From Brevundimonas sp. (lineage in GTDB: Bacteria > Pseudomonadota > Alphaproteobacteria > Caulobacterales > Caulobacteraceae), in NCBI GenBank assembly GCA_031119155.1, contig JAVHYH010000013.1, positions 2,341-24,023 on the forward strand: a DNA stretch of 21,683 nucleotides, written 5' to 3'. Below are positions 15,162 to 21,683 of this stretch, one piece after another. The stretch's first letter is position 1, and every line of letters starts with the position of its first letter. The notes beneath the pieces were generated by a model that saw only the letters and a list, made by a program, of their open reading frames with translations, searched no databases and was not told the DNA's origin. Made by a program: the position numbers and the translations under genes.

Positions 15162-15884
15162 CTAGAAGCTGTCCTTGGCCGCGCGCCGGGCCGCGAACTC
15201 CGCGGCGTTTTTCGCGCGCAGGAAGGGATTGAAGGCCTTCTCCGATCCGATGGTCGTCGGCACGGTCGGCTGGCCCCGCTCACGGGCGGCGAAGATTTCG
15301 TCCGCCCGCGCCTGCATCTCCGGTCGGTCATCGAGGCTGAGGGTGAAGCGGGCGTTGGACGCCGTATATTCGTGGGCGCACCAGATCACCGTCTCGTCCG
15401 GCCAGCCGGCGAGGGTCTGCAGGCTGGCCCACATCTGGTCGGGCGTGCCCTCGAACAGCCGGCCGCAGCCCAGTACGAACAGGACGTCGCCGACGAAGGC
15501 CAGGCTGTCCCCGACCGAGCGATAGACGATGTGGCCGAGCGTGTGCCCCGGCGCATCGATAATCTCCAGCGGGGTTTCGCCCAGCAGGACCGTGTCGCCG
15601 CCCTTGACCACCCGGTCCAGCGGCGCCGCCTTGCGCACCTCCTCCGGCCCCACGATCTCGCAGCCGGTCGCGGCCTTGAGCGCGGCGTTGCCCTGGGTGT
15701 GGTCGGGATGCCAGTGGGTGTTCAGGATCAGGTCCAGACGGCCCCAGCCGGAGCGTTCCAGCTCGGCCAGGATCGCGTCGGCGTCGGGGGTGTCGACCGC
15801 AGCCACAGTCCCGGTCGCGCCGTCGCGGACCAGAAAGCCGTAGTTGTCGTTCAGGCAGGGGAACAGGCGGACTTCCAGCGTCAT
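15162..15884 (-). CDS. gloB: Hydroxyacylglutathione hydrolase (glyoxalase II)
   Basis: A 240-residue metallo-beta-lactamase-fold hydrolase that splits S-lactoylglutathione to lactate and glutathione, the second step of methylglyoxal detoxification. The metal-binding motif is T-H57-W-H59-P-D61-H62. Downstream ligands are in DAPGHTLGHIVY, FVGDVLFVLGCGR and CAHEYTASN. The C-terminal glutathione-binding part, ending EKAFNPFLRA, is present, which separates true GloB from generic family members. The ATG at 15884 starts the conserved MTLEVRLFPCLNDNYGFL. A longer open frame runs upstream but lies antisense to the methyltransferase gene. Promoter space shared with the divergent methyltransferase is only 45 bp. 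Confidence 0.95.
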   Translation of the reverse strand: MTLEVRLFPCLNDNYGFLVRDGATGTVAAVDTPDADAILAELERSGWGRLDLILNTHWHPDHTQGNAALKAATGCEIVGPEEVRKAAPLDRVVKGGDTVLLGETPLEIIDAPGHTLGHIVYRSVGDSLAFVGDVLFVLGCGRLFEGTPDQMWASLQTLAGWPDETVIWCAHEYTASNARFTLSLDDRPEMQARADEIFAARERGQPTVPTTIGSEKAFNPFLRAKNAAEFAARRAAKDSF

Positions 15885-15929
15885 GACGTCATTCTGGCAG
15901 CGGCCCGGCGGCGGGTCTATGCTGGAGCC

Positions 15930-16703
15930 ATGCGGCGCAGCATCGACGACCTGCGAATCTTCTATGGCGAACCGGCCGGAGCGCTGGCGCGGCGCATGCT
16001 GGCGCGGCGGCTGGACGACGCCTGGGGCGAGGCCGACAACTGCGATGTGCTGGGCCTCGGCTACGCGACGCCCTGGCTGGAGGCCTTCGTCGGCGCGCGC
16101 CGGCTGGTCGCCGCCATGCCGGGCGGGCAAGGGGTCGAGCTGTGGCCGCAGGCGGGCAAGAACCGCACGGTGCTGGTCGACGACCGCCGCCTGCCCTTCG
16201 CCGCCGGATCGTTCGACCGCATCCTGCTGGTCCATGCGCTGGAGGAGGCGGACGACGCCCAGGCGCTGATGCTGGAGGCGGTGCGGGCGCTGGCGCCGAC
16301 CGGGCGGATCATCCTGATCGCGGCGGCGCGCGGCGGTCTGTGGTCCCGCTCCGAGAGCACCCCCTTCGGCCACGGCCGTCCCTTCAGCCGCCGTCAGCTG
16401 GAGCGGCTGGTGCGCGAGGCGGGGCTGGAGCCGACGGCCTGGTCCCAGACCCTGTATGTGCCGCCGTGGGGGCCGCTGCTGCCTTTGGCCGACGGGCTGG
16501 AGCCGATCGGCAAGCATGTGATGCCGGGCGCCGCGGGGCTGATCCTGCTGGAGGCCACCCGTCAGGCCTATGCCCGCGCCCGGCCCGGCGGAGCCGTGGC
16601 CACGGTTCCCCTGCGCACGCCCGCCCTGCAGCCGCAGCCCGCGTCGAGAAGTCACCGGAACCGGGCCGGACATGATCTGGCGGGACCGGCCAAACACCCG
16701 TAA
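15930..16703 (+). CDS. SAM-dependent methyltransferase, class I-like
   Basis: A 257-residue protein with a methyltransferase (type 11-like) core. It shows a degenerate motif I at DVLGLGYATPWLEAF (about residues 39-53), an acidic strand with VDDRRLPFAAGSFDRILLVHALEEADD (about residues 82-108, with LPFAAGSFD the classic post-motif), and LAPTGRIILIAAARGG. The last 50 residues are poorly conserved in look and basic. The ATG at 15930 follows GGAG at 15923-15926. It is divergent from gloB, a pairing I associate with alphaproteobacteria; the substrate is unknown. It begins a run that continues into the phosphatase, DUF952 and pyrD genes, with 9 bp to the next gene. Confidence 0.85.
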   Translation: MRRSIDDLRIFYGEPAGALARRMLARRLDDAWGEADNCDVLGLGYATPWLEAFVGARRLVAAMPGGQGVELWPQAGKNRTVLVDDRRLPFAAGSFDRILLVHALEEADDAQALMLEAVRALAPTGRIILIAAARGGLWSRSESTPFGHGRPFSRRQLERLVREAGLEPTAWSQTLYVPPWGPLLPLADGLEPIGKHVMPGAAGLILLEATRQAYARARPGGAVATVPLRTPALQPQPASRSHRNRAGHDLAGPAKHP

Positions 16704-16712
16704 AGGCGGGCC

Positions 16713-17213
16713 ATGCAGAGACTGATCCTGATGCGCCACGCCGAAGCGGAACGGGCGAGCGGCTCCGGCCGTGATCGCGACCGCGACCTGTCGGCGCGCG
16801 GGCGCACCGATGCGGCGATGATGGGTCGGGCGCTGGCGGCCAAGGGCGTGCGCCCGGATCTGGCGCTGGTGTCCCCGGCCAACCGCACCCAGCAGACCTG
16901 GGATCTGGTCCATGACGCCATGGGCGACGTCGAGGTGCGGGGCGACGAGCCCCTGTACAACGGCTCCGCGGATACCCTGCGGCGCGCCATCGAGGCGGTC
17001 GAGGACGAGGCCGGCACCCTGCTGGTCGTGGCCCACAATCCGGGCGTTCACCTGCTGGCCGTCGAATATCTGATCGAAAGCGCCGCCTCGCCGTCGATCC
17101 TCGATCGCATGAGCGGCGGCTTCCCGCCGGGATCGGCCGCCCTGTTCACCGTCGATGTGGCCGGGCGCTGCACCTTCGAGGGCTATCTGCAGCCGCGGGA
17201 CATCGCCGGATGA
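16713..17213 (+). CDS. Histidine phosphatase family protein, SixA-like
   Basis: A 166-residue phosphohistidine phosphatase-type enzyme. The catalytic motif is LMRHAEAE with Arg8 and His9 (RHA in place of the commoner RHG, as in SixA). The second histidine is His108 in VVAHNPGVHLL, and the substrate-pocket arginine stretch SPANRTQQTWDLV is present. SixA in E. coli removes phosphate from phosphohistidine proteins, for example of the nitrogen PTS. Here the target is unknown, though the hybrid kinases nearby could be partners (speculative). The start is 9 bp after the methyltransferase stop, and the end overlaps the DUF952 start by ATGA. Confidence 0.88.
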   Translation: MQRLILMRHAEAERASGSGRDRDRDLSARGRTDAAMMGRALAAKGVRPDLALVSPANRTQQTWDLVHDAMGDVEVRGDEPLYNGSADTLRRAIEAVEDEAGTLLVVAHNPGVHLLAVEYLIESAASPSILDRMSGGFPPGSAALFTVDVAGRCTFEGYLQPRDIAG

Positions 17214-17566
17214 TCGAGGTCGCCTGGAAGCTGGTCGATCGCGGGGAATGGGAGCTGGCGCGGCTGGACGGCGCCTATGCCGGGTCCGCCGTCGATCTGA
17301 AGGACGGCTACATCCATATGTCGACCTCGGCGCAACTGGCCGAGACCGCGCGGCGCCATTACGCCGGTCGCGGCGACCTGCTTCTGGTGGCCGTGGACCT
17401 GACGGGTCTGGGCGAGGCGCTGAAGTGGGAGGCGTCGCGCGGCGGCGACCTGTTCCCGCATCTGTTCAGCGCCCTTCCCCTGTCGGCGGCCCGCGAGGAG
17501 CGCGCCCTGTCGGTGGATGCGGACGGCGTGATGCATTTCGAGGATGGAGCGGTCGGATGGGCCTGA
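17210..17566 (+). CDS. DUF952 family protein
   Basis: A 118-residue DUF952 protein. The family blocks are VAWKLVDRGEWELA at the front, DLKDGYIHMSTSAQLAETARRHYAG, LLLVAVDLTGLGEALKWE and GDLFPHLFSALPLSAA. DUF952 relates to small ADP-ribosyltransferase-like folds but has no proven activity. Its ATG overlaps the stop of the phosphatase (ATGA) and its last 10 bases overlap the start of pyrD, so three genes are translationally linked. DUF952 next to pyrD is a familiar arrangement in alphaproteobacteria. Confidence 0.88.
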   Translation: MIEVAWKLVDRGEWELARLDGAYAGSAVDLKDGYIHMSTSAQLAETARRHYAGRGDLLLVAVDLTGLGEALKWEASRGGDLFPHLFSALPLSAAREERALSVDADGVMHFEDGAVGWA

Positions 17567-18594
17567 CGGATATCGGCGCCAGCCTGTTGCGGACGCTGGA
17601 TCCGGAGATGGCGCACCAGTTGGCCATCAAGGCCCTGCAGTTCACCCCCCTGCCCGCTCCGTCCACGGACGATCCGGTCCTGCACACCCGCCTGGCCGGT
17701 CTGGACCTGCCCAATCCGGTCGGTCTGGCCGCCGGTCTGGACAAGAACGGCGAGGCCCTGCACGGGCTGGCGAAGCTGGGCTTCGGCTTTGTCGAGTGCG
17801 GCTCGGTCACCCCGCTGGCCCAGCCCGGGAATCCCAAACCGCGCCTGTTCCGCCTGAACGAAGACCGGGCGATCATCAACCGGATGGGCTTCAACAACGC
17901 CGGTCTGGAGACCTTCGCCGGCCATCTGGCGGACCGTCCCCGCACCGCCGTGATCGGCGCCAATCTGGGGGCCAACAAGGACACCGAAGACAAGGCGGCG
18001 GACTATGTGAAGGGTCTGGTGCGCCTGAAGGGACTGGCCGACTACGTCACCGTCAACGTCTCCTCCCCCAACACGCCGGGCCTGCGCGCGCTGCAGGGCC
18101 GGGCGGCGCTGGATGACCTGCTGGGCCGTCTGGCGGCGGCGCGCGGCGATGATCCGACCCCTGTCTTCCTGAAGATCGCCCCGGACCTGACGAGCGACGA
18201 GATCGGCATGATCGTCGAGGCCAGCCTGGATCACGGACTGGACGCCCTGATCGTGTCCAACACCACGCTGGACCGGCCGGAGAGCCTGCGTTCGCCGGAC
18301 CGCGGCGAGGCCGGCGGTCTGTCGGGCGCGCCGCTGCGGGCGCGGGCGCTGGACGCCCTTCGCGCCGCCGCCGACGCCTCGGCCGGACGCCTGCCGCTGA
18401 TCGCCGTCGGCGGCATCGACAGCGGCGCCGAGGCCTGGGCCCGCATCCGCGCGGGCGCCTCGGCCATCCAGGTCTATTCCGCCCTGATCTATGAAGGTCC
18501 GGGCCTCGTCTCCCGCATCAAGCGCGATCTGGCCGATCGCCTGCGGGCCGAGGGCTTCTCCACAGTCTCCGACGCCGTCGGAACGGGCCGTTGA
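17557..18594 (+). CDS. pyrD: Dihydroorotate dehydrogenase (quinone), class 2
   Basis: A 345-residue FMN enzyme that oxidises dihydroorotate to orotate with quinone as acceptor, the fourth step of pyrimidine synthesis, at the inner face of the cytoplasmic membrane. Class 2 features are the N-terminal helical membrane-binding extension (about residues 1-40, DPEMAHQLAIKALQ), AAGLDKNGEAL, FVECGSVTPLAQPGNPKPRLFRL, RMGFNNAGL, and NVSSPNTPGLR with the serine catalytic base at Ser169/Ser170. The FMN-phosphate loop is IAVGGIDSGAEAW. The ATG at 17557 overlaps the 3' end of the DUF952 gene by 10 bp. The length is normal and the enzyme complete. Confidence 0.95.
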   Translation: MGLTDIGASLLRTLDPEMAHQLAIKALQFTPLPAPSTDDPVLHTRLAGLDLPNPVGLAAGLDKNGEALHGLAKLGFGFVECGSVTPLAQPGNPKPRLFRLNEDRAIINRMGFNNAGLETFAGHLADRPRTAVIGANLGANKDTEDKAADYVKGLVRLKGLADYVTVNVSSPNTPGLRALQGRAALDDLLGRLAAARGDDPTPVFLKIAPDLTSDEIGMIVEASLDHGLDALIVSNTTLDRPESLRSPDRGEAGGLSGAPLRARALDALRAAADASAGRLPLIAVGGIDSGAEAWARIRAGASAIQVYSALIYEGPGLVSRIKRDLADRLRAEGFSTVSDAVGTGR

Positions 18595-18625
18595 CGGAGC
18601 GTTAGGGCCAACGCGGCATTCTGGC

Positions 18626-18650
18626 AGGAAGGGCGAACATGCCCATTCCT
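18626..18650 (+). other. Hairpin in the leader of the membrane histidine kinase gene
   Basis: AGGAAGGGC (18626-18634) can pair with GCCC and TTCCT (18641-18650, one A bulged) around GAACAT, ending 2 nt before the GAGGAGA ribosome binding site of the next gene. It may end pyrD transcripts or affect translation of the kinase. Confidence 0.35.
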
Positions 18651-18661
18651 CGAGGAGACGC

Positions 18662-20659
18662 ATGGCGAACGTCAGCGCCGCCAGCACCCCGTCGGTGACC
18701 GATCCCTGGGTCGTCGCCATCCGCCAGCGCCGAAAGGCGCTGCTGCAGCGCCTGTTCATGGCCGCTGCAAGCGCCCTCGTCTTCAGCCCCCTGATCGGCT
18801 GGGACGTCGCCGCCGCCTGGGTGATCGGCTATTTCCTGATCCAGTCGCTGGACCTGTGGACCTTCGCTCCGGTTATCGGGGGGCGCGCCGAGAAGCTGAC
18901 GGGCGCGCGCGCCCTGCTGGGCGACGTCCTGCTGTTCGGCAACGCCAGCTATTTCGGCAGCTTGTCGATCCCCCTGTGGTACGTCGGCGGGCCGATGGGC
19001 GGCATCTGCGCCGCCATGCTGCTGTCGGCGGGCGCCATCTATTCGATGATCAACGCTCCGCGCTCGCGCCGTGTGCTGGTGCTGACCGTCCTGCCGCAGT
19101 TCCTGTACCTGACCTCCATCCCCTTCTTCATGGCCATGTTCGGCGGCTCGACCGGTTTCGTGACCGCCGCCGCCATCGCCGTGGCCGTGTTCATCACCTA
19201 CTGCCTGTCGACCTGGCAGCGCATGAACGAGGCCCGCACCGCCGAGACCGCCGCCCGCGTCGAGGCCGAACAGAAGCGCATGGATGCGGTGCGCATCATG
19301 GAGGGCCGCAGCGCCTTCCTGGCCACCGTGGGCCATGACCTGCGCACGCCGATCAGCGCCATCCTGACCGGGGCGGCCGAGCTGGAGCGCGGGGCCGCCG
19401 ACGGCGCCTCGCGCGGGCAGGCCCGCCTGATCAACGACGCCGGCCTGATGATGAAGGCCCTGCTGGACGACCTGCTGGACCACGCCAAGCTGGAAGCCGG
19501 CCACATGACGGTGGACGCCGTCGACTTCGACCTGCGCGAACTGCTGAACCAGACCGTCCGCCTGTGGCGCGGTCCGGTGCGGGCCAAGGGCGTGAAATTC
19601 CGCGTCGAGGGCGCCGCGACCATTCCGTCGTCGGTGCGCGGCGATCCGATGCGCCTGCGTCAGGTACTGAACAACCTGATCTCCAATGCGGTGAAATTCA
19701 CCCAGACCGGCTCGATCACCGTCTGCCTGAAGGCCTGGGACGACGAGCCCGCCGGCCACGCCATCCTGATCGAGATCATCGACACCGGACCGGGCATGAC
19801 CGCCGCCCAGATCGCCCGTCTGTTCACCCCGTTCGACCAGACGCAGGACGGTGTCAGCGCCCGCCACGGCGGCACCGGCCTGGGGCTGTCGATCAGCAAG
19901 CAGCTGGCCGATCTGATGGGCGGCCGTCTGACCGCGCGCAGCCGTCCCGGCGAAGGCGCCCGCTTCACCCTGGCCCTGCGCCTGCAGCCGGGCGAGATGG
20001 CCGAGGCCGTCACCCCCGGTCTGGATCAGGAGGCCCGCGACGCCGTCGCCCGTGTGCTGGGCGCGCCGCCGTCGGCGGTGGCTCCGCTGGCACCGCGCAT
20101 GCTGAACCAGAGCCCGGTCGCGCCTGCGCCCCTCGCTTCACAGGCCGCTGCGCCTGTCGCCGCGCCAGCCCCTGCTCCGGAGCCGGTCATCCCGGCCAAT
20201 CCGGAAGTCGTGGCGGAGGACGCCCATGAGGATGAGGGCGAGGATCGTCCGATGCGGGTGCTGGTCGTCGATGACCACGACATCAACCGCCGCGCCATCC
20301 AGCTGATCCTGCAGCCGCTGGGCTGTGACATCGCCACCGCCGCCGACGGCATGGCGGCGCTGAAGATCTGCGAACAGACCGCCTTCGACCTGATCTTCAT
20401 GGACGTGCGGATGCCGGAACTGGACGGCCGCGAGACGACCCGCCGGATCCGGGCGGGCAATGGCCCGAACGCCCACGTTCCGGTCATCGCCGTGACCGCC
20501 GACACCGCGCCGGAAGACATCGCCGCCTGCACGGCCGCGGGCATGACCTATTTCGTGCCCAAGCCGATCACGCCGCCGATGCTGCTGGGGGCCATCACCC
20601 ATGTGATGACCATGACCCAGGATCAGGGCGCGGACGATATCGAGACGGCGGCCGCCTGA
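18662..20659 (+). CDS. Membrane-bound hybrid histidine kinase/response regulator
   Basis: A 665-residue hybrid sensor kinase. The first 185 residues hold about six predicted membrane helices (from LFMAAASALVFSPLI at 31-45 to TAAAIAVAVFITYCL near 170-185), with hardly any periplasmic domain. The sensor is therefore in the membrane itself. A short coiled coil leads to the HisKA domain with phosphoacceptor His225 in TVGHDLRTPIS. The HATPase domain shows NNLISNAVKF, DTGPGM and GGTGLGLSI. An Ala/Pro-rich linker of about 60 residues (about 485-540) separates it from a receiver domain with VVDDHDINRR and phosphoacceptor Asp581 in FMDVRMPELDG. GAGGAGA 3 nt upstream of the ATG is a strong ribosome binding site. 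Its signal and output are unknown. Its last 37 bp overlap the oppositely oriented vsr gene. Confidence 0.92.
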   Translation: MANVSAASTPSVTDPWVVAIRQRRKALLQRLFMAAASALVFSPLIGWDVAAAWVIGYFLIQSLDLWTFAPVIGGRAEKLTGARALLGDVLLFGNASYFGSLSIPLWYVGGPMGGICAAMLLSAGAIYSMINAPRSRRVLVLTVLPQFLYLTSIPFFMAMFGGSTGFVTAAAIAVAVFITYCLSTWQRMNEARTAETAARVEAEQKRMDAVRIMEGRSAFLATVGHDLRTPISAILTGAAELERGAADGASRGQARLINDAGLMMKALLDDLLDHAKLEAGHMTVDAVDFDLRELLNQTVRLWRGPVRAKGVKFRVEGAATIPSSVRGDPMRLRQVLNNLISNAVKFTQTGSITVCLKAWDDEPAGHAILIEIIDTGPGMTAAQIARLFTPFDQTQDGVSARHGGTGLGLSISKQLADLMGGRLTARSRPGEGARFTLALRLQPGEMAEAVTPGLDQEARDAVARVLGAPPSAVAPLAPRMLNQSPVAPAPLASQAAAPVAAPAPAPEPVIPANPEVVAEDAHEDEGEDRPMRVLVVDDHDINRRAIQLILQPLGCDIATAADGMAALKICEQTAFDLIFMDVRMPELDGRETTRRIRAGNGPNAHVPVIAVTADTAPEDIAACTAAGMTYFVPKPITPPMLLGAITHVMTMTQDQGADDIETAAA

Positions 20660-21066
20660 CCCTGCACCGCCGCCAGAAGGCGGTGGGCGAAGTCAGGCGC
20701 CTTCATCGCGCATTCCCAGACGGTGACCACGCGCCAGCCTGATCGCAGTAGAACGTCGCTGTTGGCGGCGTCCCGGGCGCGGTTGCGGTCGATCTTGGCG
20801 ATCCAGTAGTCGGCGTTGGCCTTGGGCTGTCGCGCCCCGCGGGGGCAGGCGTGGCCATGCCAGAAGCAGCCGTGGACGAAGATGACCGTGCGCCGCCCCT
20901 TCATCACGACATCCGGCTTTCCGGGCAGTCCGGCGCCGCCGAGGCGATAGCCGATCCCGGCCGTGCGCAGGATGCGGCGCACGGCCAGTTCAGGCCCGGT
21001 GTCCTTCCCCTTCACGCGCCGCATGACGGCGCTGCGTTTTTCAGGGGTGAAGACGTCGGTGGTCAC
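20623..21066 (-). CDS. vsr: Very short patch repair endonuclease (Vsr)
   Basis: A 147-residue mismatch endonuclease that nicks 5' to T in T:G mismatches arising from deamination of 5-methylcytosine. E. coli Vsr counterparts are complete (offset by one): Glu26, catalytic Asp52 in GKPDVV, His65 and His70 in FVHGCFWHGHAC, intercalating Phe68/Trp69, and zinc ligands Cys67, His72, Cys74 and Cys119 (WECAMK). The start is GTG at 21066; MTTDVFTPEKRSAVMRRVKGKDT is the usual N-terminus. A cytosine methyltransferase (Dcm-like) partner would be expected beside it but none is in the window. The 3' end overlaps the hybrid kinase gene by 37 bp on the other strand. Confidence 0.93.
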   Translation of the reverse strand: MTTDVFTPEKRSAVMRRVKGKDTGPELAVRRILRTAGIGYRLGGAGLPGKPDVVMKGRRTVIFVHGCFWHGHACPRGARQPKANADYWIAKIDRNRARDAANSDVLLRSGWRVVTVWECAMKAPDFAHRLLAAVQGQAAAVSISSAP

Positions 21067-21075
21067 GTATCAACT

Positions 21076-21208
21076 CCGCTCATTCCGGCGAAAGCCGGAA
21101 CCCAGTGCTGTCCAGCCTGACGCCGGCGTGCAGGGATTGGCGTGTGAGTCTGCCATTCAACAGACGTCATCCAAAGCACTGGGTCCCGGCTTTCGCCGGG
21201 ATGAGCGG
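21076..21208. repeat. Composite palindromic intergenic element with 34-bp inverted arms
   Basis: The arm at 21076-21109 and the inverse of the arm at 21175-21208 agree at 32 of 34 positions, across a 65-bp spacer. Each arm holds its own hairpin with a GAAA loop: TTCCGGC-GAAA-GCCGGAA on the left and, read on the other strand, TCCCGGC-GAAA-GCCGGGA on the right. Both differences between arms are compensatory within that hairpin. Such CCGGCGAAAGCCGG repeats are common between genes in alphaproteobacteria. It lies between the 3' end of the peroxiredoxin gene and the 5' end of vsr and may end transcription. Confidence 0.7.
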
Positions 21209-21218
21209 ATCATTGGGT

Positions 21219-21683
21219 TCAGAGCTGGCCCAGCAGGTGCTCGGCCGAGGAGACCTTGAACTCGCCGCCCTGTTCGATGTTCAGCAGCTCGACGACGCCG
21301 TCCTTGACCAGCATCGAATAGCGCTGCGAACGCTCGCCCATGCCGAAGCCCTTGGCGTCCAGCGACAGGCCGATCTGGCGGGTGAAGTCGCCGTTGCCGT
21401 CGGCCAGCATCAGGATGTCGTCCTTGCCGATGCCCTGGCTGTCAGCCCAGGCGCCCATGACGAAGGCGTCGTTCACCGAAACACAGGCGATGGTGTCCAC
21501 GCCCTTGCCGGCGAGGGCCTCACGGTTGTCCTTGAAGCCCGGCAGGTGGCGGGCCGAGCAGGTCGGGGTGAAGGCGCCCGGAACGGCGAACAGGGCCACG
21601 GTCTTGCCGGCGAAGATGTCATCCGTCGAGACCGGCTTGGGGCCGTCGTCGGTGGCGCGGGTCAGGTTGGCCGAGGGAATGCG
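21219..21683 (-). CDS. Peroxiredoxin, Prx5/type II, 5' end outside window
   Basis: The C-terminal 154 residues of a Prx5-type (plant type II) peroxiredoxin, which reduces H2O2 and alkyl hydroperoxides with glutathione/glutaredoxin or thioredoxin. The frame is open to the last base of the window, and only about six to eight N-terminal residues seem missing. The peroxidatic cysteine is in VPGAFTPTCSARHLPGF (Cys42 of the visible part). A second cysteine in VDTIACVSVNDAFVM matches the type II second Cys. The C-terminus ends HLLGQL. A palindromic repeat follows 10 bp after the stop and probably terminates the transcript. Confidence 0.93.
   Translation of the reverse strand, partial: RIPSANLTRATDDGPKPVSTDDIFAGKTVALFAVPGAFTPTCSARHLPGFKDNREALAGKGVDTIACVSVNDAFVMGAWADSQGIGKDDILMLADGNGDFTRQIGLSLDAKGFGMGERSQRYSMLVKDGVVELLNIEQGGEFKVSSAEHLLGQL

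Noticed and set aside
15885..17051. Long N-terminal extension of the gloB frame
   Set aside because: The extension is antisense to the methyltransferase and phosphatase genes and is Arg/Gln/Pro-rich. GloB proper begins with MTLEVRLFPCLND at 15884.
17359..18759. 466-codon minus-strand frame opposite pyrD
   Set aside because: Shadow of pyrD and DUF952 with biased composition and no recognisable motif.
21076..21208. Insertion sequence or MITE with target duplication
   Set aside because: The arms are inverted repeats but no matching direct duplication is seen at the two outer edges, and there is no transposase frame; kept only as a palindromic repeat.

Overview
The window is GC-rich (roughly two thirds G+C), densely coded and chromosomal in character. 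Gene content points to an alphaproteobacterium of the Caulobacterales, most likely Brevundimonas or a close relative. The pointers are a plant/alphaproteobacterial-type glutamate-cysteine ligase, PHA-type acetoacetyl-CoA reductase, class 2 PyrD, several hybrid histidine kinases, and CTAG-containing -10 boxes close to the Caulobacter GCTANAWC consensus. The genus is inference from gene families and style, not from a marker gene. No rRNA, tRNA, CRISPR array, prophage or transposase is visible.

Layout. 1-775: 3' part of a SelO-like protein adenylyltransferase. 805-1287: two direct repeats over a promoter driving a two-gene unit (72-aa membrane protein plus 64-aa XRE regulator). 1351-3056: a secreted TraB/GumN-family protein and a DoxX-like membrane protein, separated by a 305-bp gap with a strong hairpin. 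3063-6758: a catabolic block with a GNRA-loop terminator, an 18-bp LiuR-like palindrome, a MerR regulator and two acyl-CoA dehydrogenases. 6765-8027: a complete YefM/YoeB toxin-antitoxin pair whose toxin stop codon overlaps the start of rsmE. 8123-9484: gshA. 9580-13397: a PAS hybrid histidine kinase, two unknown membrane proteins, a DUF72 protein and a small DUF2188-like protein. 13560-14285: phaB. 14334-15884: a secreted unknown protein converging on gloB. 15930-18594: methyltransferase, SixA-like phosphatase, DUF952 and pyrD in a tightly overlapping unit. 18662-20659: a membrane-bound hybrid histidine kinase. 20623-21683: on the minus strand, an orphan Vsr nuclease, a large composite palindrome and a Prx5-type peroxiredoxin cut by the window end.

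How genes fit together. The MerR gene, its palindrome and the adjoining dehydrogenases resemble the LiuR/fatty-acid and branched-chain amino-acid degradation regulons. GshA, GloB and the peroxiredoxin are separate parts of glutathione-linked thiol and carbonyl defence. The remaining genes are mostly housekeeping or signalling.

No clearly new multi-gene system stands out. The signals most worth a second look are the repeat-controlled small membrane protein/XRE pair, the toxin-antitoxin operon spliced in front of rsmE with translational coupling, the apparently leaderless MerR and antitoxin transcripts, the orphan Vsr overlapping a kinase gene, and the 133-bp palindromic element with compensatory base changes.
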